From: Campylobacterales bacterium
GTDB taxonomy: Bacteria > Campylobacterota > Campylobacteria > Campylobacterales > Nitratiruptoraceae
Direction of reading: 5' to 3'
Assembly: GCA_027024145.1 (NCBI GenBank)
Contig: JALVTF010000053.1
Coordinates: forward strand, 1-32,012
DNA: 32,012 nt
How positions within the stretch are numbered: the first letter of the stretch is position 1; each line of letters opens with the position of its first letter. The position numbers and the translations under genes are program-made. The notes under the pieces are model-generated. The model did no database searches, was not told the origin of the DNA, and worked only from the letters and a program-made list of their open reading frames with translations. Positions 16,742 to 26,006 of the stretch are shown here, piece by piece.

Positions 16742-19700
16742 CTACATCTCTTCTATCTTTTCGATAGGGTTGGTCTTTTTGTTGTCTGGATCGGTGGCGT
16801 AGCTATAGAGCGGTACGTAGATGAGGGTGAGCAGCGTACCGATGAGCAGACCTCCGATAGCCACGTCCGCCAGAGGGCTGAGGCGCTCCAGACCCACCGC
16901 TTGCTCCAAGGCGATAGGGATCATCCCTGCGATCGTACCGAATGCCGTCATCATGACAGGGCGAAAACGCACGCGCACACTTTGAAGCGCCGCTTCGAAG
17001 GGGCGTTTGCCCTCTTTTTTGTACTCTTTGTAAAAGTCTATAAGAAGAACCGCGTTTTTGATGATGATACCAAAGAGCAGCAATAATCCCACCATGCTTG
17101 GCATACAGCTTGGCTTGTCAAAGAGCATCATCCCCCATGCCGCACCGATCATGGAAAGGGGCAGCACCAAGATCATAATAATCGCCAAGCGCACGGACTC
17201 GTAGATGGCCGTGAGGGTCATGAGCAGCAAGATAACGCCGATGGCGATCGCTTTGATCATGCGTTTGAAGCTGTCATTGAGCTGCGCGATATCTCCCTCT
17301 TGGCTGACGACGAAGCCGGTGGTGTCAAGCTTTTTGAGCTCTTTATTGGCATCCTCGGTGATGTGGGTGATGGGACGTTTGGCGCGATAGCCGTTAACGT
17401 CGATGCTATAGAGGAGTTTATCGCGCTCTATCTTGGCCGGAGTGAGCTGGTAGGTGATTTTGGCGATCTCGGCCAAAGGAATCTCACCTTGTTTAGTCTT
17501 GATGGGAAGAAGTTTCAAAGCCTGGATATTTTGCGCGTAGCGGCCTTTGAAGTAGAGGCGCACGAACTGGGTGTTCATAGAGGGGAGGTTCGCAGCCAAT
17601 GAGACCACTTGGCCTTTGAGAGGCAGCTGCATCGCCACTTGCAGCGGCGTGACGCCGTAGCTGAGGGCTTTGTTTTTGTCGATATCGATGAAGACTTCCG
17701 TGAAATCCTTGTCCCAGCTTTGGCTGATGGATGTGAGGCCTTTGACGTTGTGCAGCGCTTTGGCCACTTTATGTGCCATATCGGGGAGGTCTTCGTAGTT
17801 GCCGGATTTGATGCGCACATCAAGAGGCGCTTTGATAGTCGAGAGTGCCGTGGCGCCAAAGTCGAAAACGTCGTTCTTTTTCACGCCTGGCAGCTCTGCG
17901 ATACGGTCGCGAATCTCATCTTCGAGCTGCCAGATGCTCTTTTTGCGATGGAAGCGATCCACGGCGTTGATGGTGATGGTGGCTTCGCTGGGGAGATTCC
18001 CGCTACCAAGGCTGAGCACCCCCGCTTCGCTTCCGAAAGCCACGGAGCTGCTTTTGACCCAGGGCTGTTTGTGTAGCCACGTAAGAAACTTTTGCAGCTT
18101 CTTCTCTGCGCTGTCGACGGTTTCGTTGGCGCTGAAGGCCACTTGTGCTTTGATGATACCGGTATCCATGGGCGGCATCACATCTTTACCGATAAGCGGC
18201 ATGACGTTTTTGAGGCTGAGCACAAGGGTAAGCACCACCGCCATCGTCAGCAGCATTCTGCGCAGTGGCCAGAGTTTACCGTTGGAAAACTGCAAGACGC
18301 CGACGTAGGGACCCACGAGACGGCCGATGGTGTTTTGGTAGAGCTTTTCGAACCACTTTTCTATCTTCGTCTTGCCTGCACCCTTGCTATAGAGCCAGAC
18401 CGAGAGTCTGGGGATGAAGGTGATGGAGAGAAAGTAGCTCACCAAAAGAGCGATGATGAGCGTGGAGATGAGTGGGCGGAAGATGTGCTGCGGAAAGTCG
18501 CCTACGAACATGAGTGGAAAGATAATGGCGATAGTAGCAGCCGTTCCCGCAAAGACGGGTCCGAGCACCTCTTTGGTGCCGTGGATGATGGCATCTTGGA
18601 TGTTTTCGTGCATCTCCAAGTGGCGCTCGATATTTTCGAGCACAACCACCGCATCGTCGACGAGCATACCCAGAGCTAAGATGATGGCGGTGTAGATGAC
18701 GATGTTGAGCTCGCCGCCGCTAAGCCAAATAATGGCGATAGTGCCGAAAAAGACGAGAGGAATGGAGATACCGGCTGCGATGATGGCACGGAAATTCCCC
18801 AAGAAAAGCAGCAACACCAAGAGCGTATAGACGATGGCATCACGCAACGCTTCGAGCATGTTTTTATTGGCGGTTTCGATCAGGTCGCGCTGGGTGTCGG
18901 CTATCTGAAAATCGATGTTGGGGTAGAGTTTGGCAAGCTTTTTAATCTCGGCGCGTGCAGCATCGCTCACATCCAGCACACTACCACCGGGAGCGCGCTG
19001 GATAGAAAGTGCGATAGCCTGCTTGCCGTTGCCTAAATACCCGCTGGTGCGCTTTTTGTAGCTCCAGCTGACTTTTGCGATGTCTCTTAGCTTGACGTTT
19101 GGCAAGATAGAGAGGTTTTTGAGTTTTTCTATATTGTCCTTTTCGCCATAGTAGGTGATGGTGTAGAAATCTTCGTCGCTTTTGGTAAAGCCGATGGGGA
19201 TGTCTTTATTAAGTGCAAAAAGCGCTTTGGCGAGCGCATCGAAGCTGATGCCATACTTCTTGGCTTTATAAGGATCCACTTCGATATTGATGGCGCTTTG
19301 GTAGCCGCCGAAGACCTCTACGTTTCCGATGTGCGGGTTTGCCAAGAGGTAGGGTTTGATATGCGAATCTGCGATTTTGCGAATCTCGGCGAGGCTGATA
19401 GCATCATTTTTGGGACTGAGTGCCACCACCTCCACGGGTAGTGTGAAGTCACCCACGGTGTAGATGGAGGGGTTGGCGTTTTTGGGGAGTTTGCCTTTTG
19501 CGATGGAGAGGGCGTTGGCCACGTCCACTGCTGCTGGCTCGAGGCCTTTTTTATATTCAAACTCCGCCTTGACGATGGAGAAGTTGGCCACGTTGACGCT
19601 GGAGACGTCACGCACGAGGCTGATGCGGCTGATCTCCTCTTCGATGGGCTTGCTCACGGTGTTGGCGATCACTTCGGCCGTGGCACCGGGCAGAGAGGTG

Positions 19701-19837
19701 ATCACCACCACCTGCGGGCGGTTGGCATCGGGAAAAAGGTTTTTAGGAAGAGCCTTGAGGCCTATGATCCCCATGACGAAAAAGCCGACAATGAGTGCGA
19801 AGAGCAGATAGGGACGTTTGTAAAAGTATGCAAACAT
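16742..19837 (-). CDS. RND efflux transporter permease (AcrB/MexB/HAE-1-like)
   Basis: 1031 aa; ALPKNLFPDANRPQVVVITSLPGATAEVIANTVSKPIEEEI, GMLVDDAVVVLENIERH, and C-terminal FRPVMMTAFGTIAGMIPIAL. Confidence 0.97.
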   Translation of the reverse strand: MFAYFYKRPYLLFALIVGFFVMGIIGLKALPKNLFPDANRPQVVVITSLPGATAEVIANTVSKPIEEEISRISLVRDVSSVNVANFSIVKAEFEYKKGLEPAAVDVANALSIAKGKLPKNANPSIYTVGDFTLPVEVVALSPKNDAISLAEIRKIADSHIKPYLLANPHIGNVEVFGGYQSAINIEVDPYKAKKYGISFDALAKALFALNKDIPIGFTKSDEDFYTITYYGEKDNIEKLKNLSILPNVKLRDIAKVSWSYKKRTSGYLGNGKQAIALSIQRAPGGSVLDVSDAARAEIKKLAKLYPNIDFQIADTQRDLIETANKNMLEALRDAIVYTLLVLLLFLGNFRAIIAAGISIPLVFFGTIAIIWLSGGELNIVIYTAIILALGMLVDDAVVVLENIERHLEMHENIQDAIIHGTKEVLGPVFAGTAATIAIIFPLMFVGDFPQHIFRPLISTLIIALLVSYFLSITFIPRLSVWLYSKGAGKTKIEKWFEKLYQNTIGRLVGPYVGVLQFSNGKLWPLRRMLLTMAVVLTLVLSLKNVMPLIGKDVMPPMDTGIIKAQVAFSANETVDSAEKKLQKFLTWLHKQPWVKSSSVAFGSEAGVLSLGSGNLPSEATITINAVDRFHRKKSIWQLEDEIRDRIAELPGVKKNDVFDFGATALSTIKAPLDVRIKSGNYEDLPDMAHKVAKALHNVKGLTSISQSWDKDFTEVFIDIDKNKALSYGVTPLQVAMQLPLKGQVVSLAANLPSMNTQFVRLYFKGRYAQNIQALKLLPIKTKQGEIPLAEIAKITYQLTPAKIERDKLLYSIDVNGYRAKRPITHITEDANKELKKLDTTGFVVSQEGDIAQLNDSFKRMIKAIAIGVILLLMTLTAIYESVRLAIIMILVLPLSMIGAAWGMMLFDKPSCMPSMVGLLLLFGIIIKNAVLLIDFYKEYKKEGKRPFEAALQSVRVRFRPVMMTAFGTIAGMIPIALEQAVGLERLSPLADVAIGGLLIGTLLTLIYVPLYSYATDPDNKKTNPIEKIEEM

Positions 19838-19840
19838 CGC

Positions 19841-20935
19841 TTAGTCCTTTATGGCTCGTAGTTTGATGCCAGAAAGCAGCTTGAGCAAGATATCAGGTTT
19901 TGCCACTACGACCCGTTTGCCGTCGAGGTTTTCGGCGATCACCACACCGCTGTCGCTGGAGGCGACGATATGCACCTCTTGTGGCACGGCATGATCACCC
20001 TGGGCAATGAGGACATAGTTTTTGCCGTCGCGACTGAGGACGGCATCCTGGGGCAGGAGTGTGCCGTCACCCTCATAGGTGATGAGCTCCACTTCCGCGC
20101 GCTCACCTGGAACGAGGGCAGGGTCGTTCACATCGGCGCGCAGCTCGCGCAGGCTATTGAATGTGGAGCGGGTGTCGTGCACAGCGATGCGCTTACCTTT
20201 GTAGAGAAGGCCGTAGACTTTCGTCTGTGCAGGCACGCGCACGAGTAGGTAGTTGGATGCACCGTCGATGAGAGTTAGCAATGGGTGGCCGGGCATCGCG
20301 ATGTCACCAACGTTCACAAACTTCTTGCCTACCGTGGCATCGAAAGGCGCGCGAATCCAAGCGTAGCTCAGCTCGTTTTTGATGCTCGCTATTTTGCTTT
20401 TGAGTTCTGCCGCTTTTGCCTGGAGGCTTGCAAGTTTCGCCTTGGCTTCGGCGATTTTGGTCTCTTCATGCTCGAGCTGCTCTTTGGATGCGCCGCGCAC
20501 CTGATAGAGCTTTTTGGTGCGTTTGTGGGTGGCGTAGAGGTTCGATAGAGCCACTTTCGTAGCAGCAATGGCGTTTTTGGTGGCCGTAAGACCCCAGGCC
20601 AAGCCTGATAGCTGGGATTTGAGGGCTGTATCATCGAGTTTGACAAGGGTGTCGCCTTTGTGCACCTTCGCTCCCTCTTCGGCTATTTGGAGTACACGAG
20701 CCGGGAATTTGGAGACGAGTTGTAGCTCTTTATCGCTTTTGACGAGGGCCAAGTAGGGGGTGGTGAGAGTAGCGTGTGTGCGCTTAGCTATCACTGTTTT
20801 GGCGAGCACCGCATACTCTTTGGCCAGAGGAATCGCCGCTTCTTCGGCCTTTTTCTTCTTCACAAGCCGCACGGCACCGATGACAAGGAGTGCTACGATC
20901 AGCAAGAAGATGAGAATCTTGATCGCTTTTTTCAT
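19841..20935 (-). CDS. RND periplasmic adaptor (membrane fusion protein)
   Basis: N-terminal TM, ARVLQIAEEGAKVHKGDTLVKLDD and IRAPFDATVGKKFVNVGDIAMPGHPLLTLID lipoyl halves. Confidence 0.93.
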   Translation of the reverse strand: MKKAIKILIFLLIVALLVIGAVRLVKKKKAEEAAIPLAKEYAVLAKTVIAKRTHATLTTPYLALVKSDKELQLVSKFPARVLQIAEEGAKVHKGDTLVKLDDTALKSQLSGLAWGLTATKNAIAATKVALSNLYATHKRTKKLYQVRGASKEQLEHEETKIAEAKAKLASLQAKAAELKSKIASIKNELSYAWIRAPFDATVGKKFVNVGDIAMPGHPLLTLIDGASNYLLVRVPAQTKVYGLLYKGKRIAVHDTRSTFNSLRELRADVNDPALVPGERAEVELITYEGDGTLLPQDAVLSRDGKNYVLIAQGDHAVPQEVHIVASSDSGVVIAENLDGKRVVVAKPDILLKLLSGIKLRAIKD

Positions 20936-22203
20936 TGGACTATCCTTTCAAGGTCGTTTCCATAGATAACTGCAAGCTGGGCGAGGATTTGCCACTTTTG
21001 GAGTCTGGTCTGGGCCAGTTTGGTCTGGGCTTCAAGTAGCGCCGTCTCGTAGCGCAGGTACTCCTCCTCATCCATTCTGCCGACTTCAAAGGCGGTTTTG
21101 GCGTATGTGAGGAGATTTCTTTGGCTTACTACCTGCTGGGCGGCAAGTTTGCGGGCTTTTTCGTTGAGGCGCAGCTGCTCTTGCAGCGCTTTGGCTTTTG
21201 CTACGAGCTCTTGGCGTTTTTGTGCCACGAGTGCATCGTTTTGCATCAGTTTGGCTTTGGCTATCTGGATGTCGGTGAAGTTACTTTTACTCAGAGGTAT
21301 CACTAATTTGAGGGCCGCGTAGCCATAGCCGCGATCCACATCTTTGCCAAACATCGCATCGTTTTGGCCATAGCTTTTGGCGTAGCTTCCTTCGGCCAAA
21401 AGTTTTGGCAAAAACTGCTCTTTGCTGGCTTGCAGCGCTTTTTTGGCCGCTTGCGCTTTGGCTTTGAGCGGCTCGATGGCAAAGAGCGCGCTCATATCGA
21501 TAGCGGCTTTTTGCTGCAGCGGCGCAATGTGCGACGGTCTGGTCTCTACCAGCGCTTGAATGAGACTCTGGGCTTTGGCGCGATTGGCCGCCACGTTGAC
21601 CAGGGCGATATCGATACTGTTTACGATATTGGTGATTTTGTCCAGTGCGACGGGAGCGGCACGGCCGCTTTGGACTTTGATCTCGATATCCTCTTTCGTT
21701 TTTGTCAGTGCCTTTTTGCGCGCTTGCAGCGCCTTTTGCAGTTCGTCCAAGTAGCGAAGCTGCGCATAGGCTCCTACAAGCAGCGCCTCGTTTTGCAAAA
21801 GATCGAGCTTGGCTTTGAGGCGTGCCGCTTTTGCGAGGTAATTAGCCTTTTTTCGCAGCGTAAAGATCGATTTGACGAAAATCGGCATCGAAAATTTGGC
21901 ACCGATGCGCTGGATGTTTTGGGCAAAAGGGAGTGGTCGGTGTTGTGCGATGAGACGGTTGGCTTCTGGTGGCGGGACAGGACGGAGGTTCGTATCGTTG
22001 GTGTAGTGCTCATAAGTGCCGAAAATCGCGATGTCTGGGTAGAGCTTGTCAGTGACCTTTTTGGCATAGAGGTTGGCGATTTTGGCGCTGGCGTTTTGCG
22101 CTTTGGTTGCGGGAGCGCTTTTGAGTTTGTGCAAAAGATCTTGGATCTCGGAAGCTTGCAAAAGCGCCGCTACGGTGAGGGAGAGAAGAAGAGACCTTTT
22201 CAT
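20932..22203 (-). CDS. TolC-family outer membrane efflux protein
   Basis: Signal peptide MKRSLLLSLTVAALLQA, two OEP repeats; overlaps the adaptor gene by 4 bp. Confidence 0.9.
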   Translation of the reverse strand: MKRSLLLSLTVAALLQASEIQDLLHKLKSAPATKAQNASAKIANLYAKKVTDKLYPDIAIFGTYEHYTNDTNLRPVPPPEANRLIAQHRPLPFAQNIQRIGAKFSMPIFVKSIFTLRKKANYLAKAARLKAKLDLLQNEALLVGAYAQLRYLDELQKALQARKKALTKTKEDIEIKVQSGRAAPVALDKITNIVNSIDIALVNVAANRAKAQSLIQALVETRPSHIAPLQQKAAIDMSALFAIEPLKAKAQAAKKALQASKEQFLPKLLAEGSYAKSYGQNDAMFGKDVDRGYGYAALKLVIPLSKSNFTDIQIAKAKLMQNDALVAQKRQELVAKAKALQEQLRLNEKARKLAAQQVVSQRNLLTYAKTAFEVGRMDEEEYLRYETALLEAQTKLAQTRLQKWQILAQLAVIYGNDLERIVQ

Positions 22204-22817
22204 TGCTCTTTCCTTATGGCTTTGATGATTTTCGTAGCGAGTGTTTTGGCCAGATCTTTAATATCGGGCTCAGGTGTGACGGCAAATTCTTGGACGTAGT
22301 GTGCTACGCGCTTGCGTAGGCCCGCCGTGGTCTGGTGCAGCACGAAAGATGAGACGATCATCAGCTGCACCGCAAAAGGATTTTGGATAGTAAAGACCCC
22401 TTGATCGATGCCTTCGTTGAGGATGGCGGTGAGGGTGCCGAGGGGTTGTGCGAGTGTTTGCACCGCCTTTTCGCTCATATGCTTGCCGTCATCTGCAAAC
22501 TCGTGTGCCAAGATAGCAGCGAAGCAGGGGTACTCCTCTAAAAAGGCGCCGAAACTTTCGATATATTGGCGTAGCTTCTCTTCTGGCTCTTCGGCCGTAA
22601 TGGAAGCTTTGATATGGACTATGAGGTTTTCGAGGCGAAAGAGCAGCACCGCTTCATAGAGTGCCTCTTTGTCTTTGAAATGGTAGTAGATGGCGGCTTT
22701 GGTGATGCCTACCTCCTTGGCGATCGCATCGAGGCTCACCCCTTCGTAGCCGTGTTTGGAGAAGTGTCTGGCTGCGATTTGGAGGAGTTTCTCTTTTTTG
22801 CTAAGACCTTTGATCAT
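22200..22817 (-). CDS. TetR/AcrR-family transcriptional regulator
   Basis: KEKLLQIAARHFSKHGYEGVSLDAIAKEVGITKAAIYYHFKDKEALYEAV HTH; first gene of the RND operon. Confidence 0.96.
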   Translation of the reverse strand: MIKGLSKKEKLLQIAARHFSKHGYEGVSLDAIAKEVGITKAAIYYHFKDKEALYEAVLLFRLENLIVHIKASITAEEPEEKLRQYIESFGAFLEEYPCFAAILAHEFADDGKHMSEKAVQTLAQPLGTLTAILNEGIDQGVFTIQNPFAVQLMIVSSFVLHQTTAGLRKRVAHYVQEFAVTPEPDIKDLAKTLATKIIKAIRKEQ

Positions 22818-22826
22818 GAGCTATCC

Positions 22827-22844
22827 TTACCTGTCGTTAAGTAA
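22827..22844. promoter_or_regulatory. putative TetR operator (site A) at the tetR/RND operon promoter
   Basis: TTACCTGTCGTTAAGTAA (minus strand TTACTTAACGACAGGTAA), TTAC/GTAA arms, abutting the -10 TATACT. Confidence 0.6.
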
Positions 22845-22871
22845 GTATATGCTCTTTTTGCTTAAAATCAA
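22844..22871 (-). promoter_or_regulatory. promoter of the tetR/RND operon
   Basis: Minus strand TTGATT-(16 nt)-TATACT. Confidence 0.5.
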
Positions 22872-22920
22872 TTGAAAGCGCTTGCATTGTTGCTATACTA
22901 TCAAGCAAAAAAGGTCTACA

Positions 22921-24108
22921 ATGCAGTTTACGGCCAAGCCAAAAAGCAAACGTGACTACTTCTTCTCCCAGCCGCACCAGCCCTTTTTCGCACTCGGCAT
23001 CCTCGATGCGATTCTTTTCATGCTTCTTTTCATTCCGGCTTTTCGCGGCATTATCGCTACGGATGCTTTGTATCTGCACGCCTTTTCGATGATTTTCTTG
23101 GTCTTTACCAACTTCTTCTATGGCTTTTTGTATACCACCTTTCCAAGATTCTCCGGTACCGAGCCGATAGCGCCGCGCCAGTATCTCGTGGTGGTGCTTT
23201 TGCAAGCGCTTGCTGCTGTGACGTTTTTGGTAGGCATCTGGTGGCAGCCCGGGCTCTATGCCGCTGCGCTTTTCGTAGCGGCAGGTTTTGGCAAGACGCT
23301 GCAGGTGTTTTATAGGATCTATCAGCGCTGTACGCTCCCTAAGCGCGATCAGTACTGGATCATCGTGGCGCTGGGGATTGGGGCGATGAGCGATATACTC
23401 TTTTTGCTCTCACTGGTGCCTTGTAAATGCGCTACGAACGTCTTCTTCGCCACGGCAGTGGGCTTTGGAGTCTATATGTATATGTTTTTTTTGGCTTTCG
23501 TGGTGGGGTTTCGGATGGTACCCTTCTTTTCGCATGTGATGGGCTACGTAGTGCCTAAATGGCTGCACATAGCGATCCTCACGCTCTTTACCCTCCACTC
23601 TTTTTTTTCGGTAGCGTTTCCAGAGGCGCTCTTCGTGATGGATGCGCTTGCGGGTGCTTTGATCGTGCGCGAACTCATCAGAATGCGCCTGCCCTTTCCC
23701 AATAGCGAGCCGCTTTTGTGGATACTCCATCTTGCACTCTTTTGGCTGGGCGGGGGGCTACTCCTTGGCGCTATCGTTGAAGCCTTCGAAGCCTTTGGCG
23801 GCTGGAGTTCGCTCCACTTGCCACTCCATCTGTTGGCGCTTGGGTTTTTGACCACGGTGCTCATAGGCTTTGGCACGCGTGTGACATTAGGACATTCAGG
23901 CAATATGCTGCGAGTAGGTAGAGCGACTGTTTGGATATTTTACTTTACCCAAGTGGTGCTCTTAGGGCGCATCGTGCTCTCTCTCGCTGCCGCTTTTGGC
24001 CATATCTCACCCTATTTCGATATCAGCGCGGCGCTGTGGATAGCGCTCTTTGTGTGGTGGATGGCCAAATATTTCAAAGTCCTCGCTTTTGGAGCGAAAA
24101 TTGCGTAG
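22921..24108 (+). CDS. nnrS: NnrS family protein
   Basis: DYFFSQPHQPFFALGILDAILFMLLFIP plus polytopic His-containing helices (LHAFSMIF, HLLALGFLTTVLIGFGTRVTLGHSG). Start at 22921 preferred over 22882 because a TTGAAA-16-TATACT promoter lies upstream of it. Confidence 0.85.
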   Translation: MQFTAKPKSKRDYFFSQPHQPFFALGILDAILFMLLFIPAFRGIIATDALYLHAFSMIFLVFTNFFYGFLYTTFPRFSGTEPIAPRQYLVVVLLQALAAVTFLVGIWWQPGLYAAALFVAAGFGKTLQVFYRIYQRCTLPKRDQYWIIVALGIGAMSDILFLLSLVPCKCATNVFFATAVGFGVYMYMFFLAFVVGFRMVPFFSHVMGYVVPKWLHIAILTLFTLHSFFSVAFPEALFVMDALAGALIVRELIRMRLPFPNSEPLLWILHLALFWLGGGLLLGAIVEAFEAFGGWSSLHLPLHLLALGFLTTVLIGFGTRVTLGHSGNMLRVGRATVWIFYFTQVVLLGRIVLSLAAAFGHISPYFDISAALWIALFVWWMAKYFKVLAFGAKIA

Positions 24109-24712
24109 TGTGGAGTTTATGGGTCGGGCCGTGGCGCCCTGTAAGATCGTGTGCATAGGGCGCAACTACGTAGAGCATATCCGTGAGCTTGCAAACGAAA
24201 TACCCGACGAACCCGTCTACTTCATCAAGCCAAACTCCGCAATTTCTGAGACTATCATCTACCAAGATGGGCTCCACTACGAGGGAGAGATCACCTTTTT
24301 GATCCAAAAGGGGCGCATCGTAGGCGCCGGCGTGGGGCTGGATCTGACGCTGCGCGAGGTGCAGTCGCGCCTCAAGGCCAAGGGACTACCTTGGGAACGC
24401 TCCAAAGCCTTTCGAGGTAGCGCGGTGCTGAGCCCCTTCGTACCTATTAATAGCTGGGAAGGACTCGCTATCGAAGTGTATAGAAACGGTGAGCTCGTCC
24501 AAAAGGGCGATGTAGATTTGATGCTCTACAAGCCGGACTTTTTAGTGACCGATATTGATCGGATTTTCGGGCTCGATGACGGCGATGTGATCATGAGCGG
24601 CACACCAAAAGGTGTGGGTCCTATCATGCCTGAAGATGCTTTCACGCTGCGGCTTTCGCAAAATCAAAAGCCGCTTCTTACTTTTCGGACATATTGTCTA
24701 AATAGTACGTGA
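24101..24712 (+). CDS. fumarylacetoacetate hydrolase family protein
   Basis: RSVEFMGRAVAPCKIVCIGRNYVEHIRELANEIPDEPVYFIKPNSAI...YEGEITFLI...GDVIMSGTPKGVGP. Likely TTG start at 24101 overlapping the nnrS stop; ATG at 24119 is the alternative. Confidence 0.9.
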   Translation: MRSVEFMGRAVAPCKIVCIGRNYVEHIRELANEIPDEPVYFIKPNSAISETIIYQDGLHYEGEITFLIQKGRIVGAGVGLDLTLREVQSRLKAKGLPWERSKAFRGSAVLSPFVPINSWEGLAIEVYRNGELVQKGDVDLMLYKPDFLVTDIDRIFGLDDGDVIMSGTPKGVGPIMPEDAFTLRLSQNQKPLLTFRTYCLNST

Positions 24713-26006
24713 CATCATTGATACCGAAGCGGATATCACCGGTGTATTTGATGGATGTGGTTACCATCGGTCCGATCTCTTCGAGGATGGTCGTGGTGTT
24801 GTCCACGAGATTTTGCACTTGGGTAAAGATGATGGAGAACTTCTCGTCTTCGAGTTTGAAAGCTTCGATGAGGCCGTTGACCTGGATATAGTGGAGCTCT
24901 TTGATGAGGCGCTCGATTTTGTTGATAAAAGAGAGTGTACGACCCAGATCCGATTCGAGCTGGCGTGAAAGTGTAGCGACTTGCTTGGTGGAATGGTGCA
25001 TAAGAGAGATGAAATCGTTGACTTTGTCCATGCACTCGCCCATAGTGCAGGTTTGATGCACCACCGTCTCTTTGATGTAGTATAAAATCGCAAAGATTTG
25101 GATATTGAGCGAGAGCAGATACAGGACGCTTTGTTTGATGGTAGCGATGGACTGCTCGATATTTTTGCGAAGATCCAGGATATAGTAGCCGATACGCTCC
25201 GAATCCTTTTTTATCTCATGCGACACCACGGCAAAGGAAGCGCCCAATGAGCCGATTTTGTGGCTCTCGATGGAGGAGTTGAGTGCGATGAGCGACAGGT
25301 CGTCCGTCATTTGGTAGATGGATGCGAACTTCTCTTCGAGCGTTGTGCTAAGCTCGAGGAAAAAGGCGATCTTTTCATACATGGAGGTGTAGATCGCTTC
25401 CGCTTTTTTGGCATTTTCATAGACTCTGCGCACGTTGGGATGGTAGGCGATTTCGTTGTCCAAATCGATATGAAAATGCTGCTCTTTATCTTCGAACTCC
25501 TGCATCAAAGCGTCGATCATGAAATCGTCGTAGCTTTTGTAGCCAAGTTGCGCCAACCCATCTTGCAAAAACCCTTCGGCAGACTCCCCTTCGAGTTCTA
25601 ATTTTCGCATCTTTTCATAGAGTGAGCGGGCGATGTCGAAATATTTGGTGGTGGGTTTGATGCGCACCGAGAGGTATCCCTCTTTTTGCTGGGCGTTGTA
25701 GAGGGGAAAAACGATGGCGAAGACCCAATAGTACGAGCCGTCTTTTGCGAGATTTTTGATGTATCCCGCAAAGGGTTTGTCGGCTTTGATGTAGTCCCAC
25801 AGCAGCTTGAAGATCGCCTTTGGCATATCGGGATGGCGCACTACGTTGTGGGGTTTGCCGATAAGCTCTTTTGGAAGGTATTTCGCTGTGTCGTAGAAGG
25901 TTTTGTTGCCGTAGATGATGACACTTTTGGGATCCGTTTTGGAAAAGAAGACCTCGTCGACACCGAAAGGGGATTCGATGGGGATAGGGTTTGGGCGCAT
26001 CGTCAC
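24678..26006 (-). CDS. PAS-domain methyl-accepting chemotaxis-like protein with degenerate signalling hairpin
   Basis: Aer-type PAS (KELIGKPHNVVRHPDMPKAIFKLLWDYIKADKPFAGYIKNLAKDGSYYWV) and LSLIALNSSIESHKIGSLGASFAVVSHEIKKDSERIG. Confidence 0.85.
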   Translation of the reverse strand: MTMRPNPIPIESPFGVDEVFFSKTDPKSVIIYGNKTFYDTAKYLPKELIGKPHNVVRHPDMPKAIFKLLWDYIKADKPFAGYIKNLAKDGSYYWVFAIVFPLYNAQQKEGYLSVRIKPTTKYFDIARSLYEKMRKLELEGESAEGFLQDGLAQLGYKSYDDFMIDALMQEFEDKEQHFHIDLDNEIAYHPNVRRVYENAKKAEAIYTSMYEKIAFFLELSTTLEEKFASIYQMTDDLSLIALNSSIESHKIGSLGASFAVVSHEIKKDSERIGYYILDLRKNIEQSIATIKQSVLYLLSLNIQIFAILYYIKETVVHQTCTMGECMDKVNDFISLMHHSTKQVATLSRQLESDLGRTLSFINKIERLIKELHYIQVNGLIEAFKLEDEKFSIIFTQVQNLVDNTTTILEEIGPMVTTSIKYTGDIRFGINDVTYYLDNMSEK

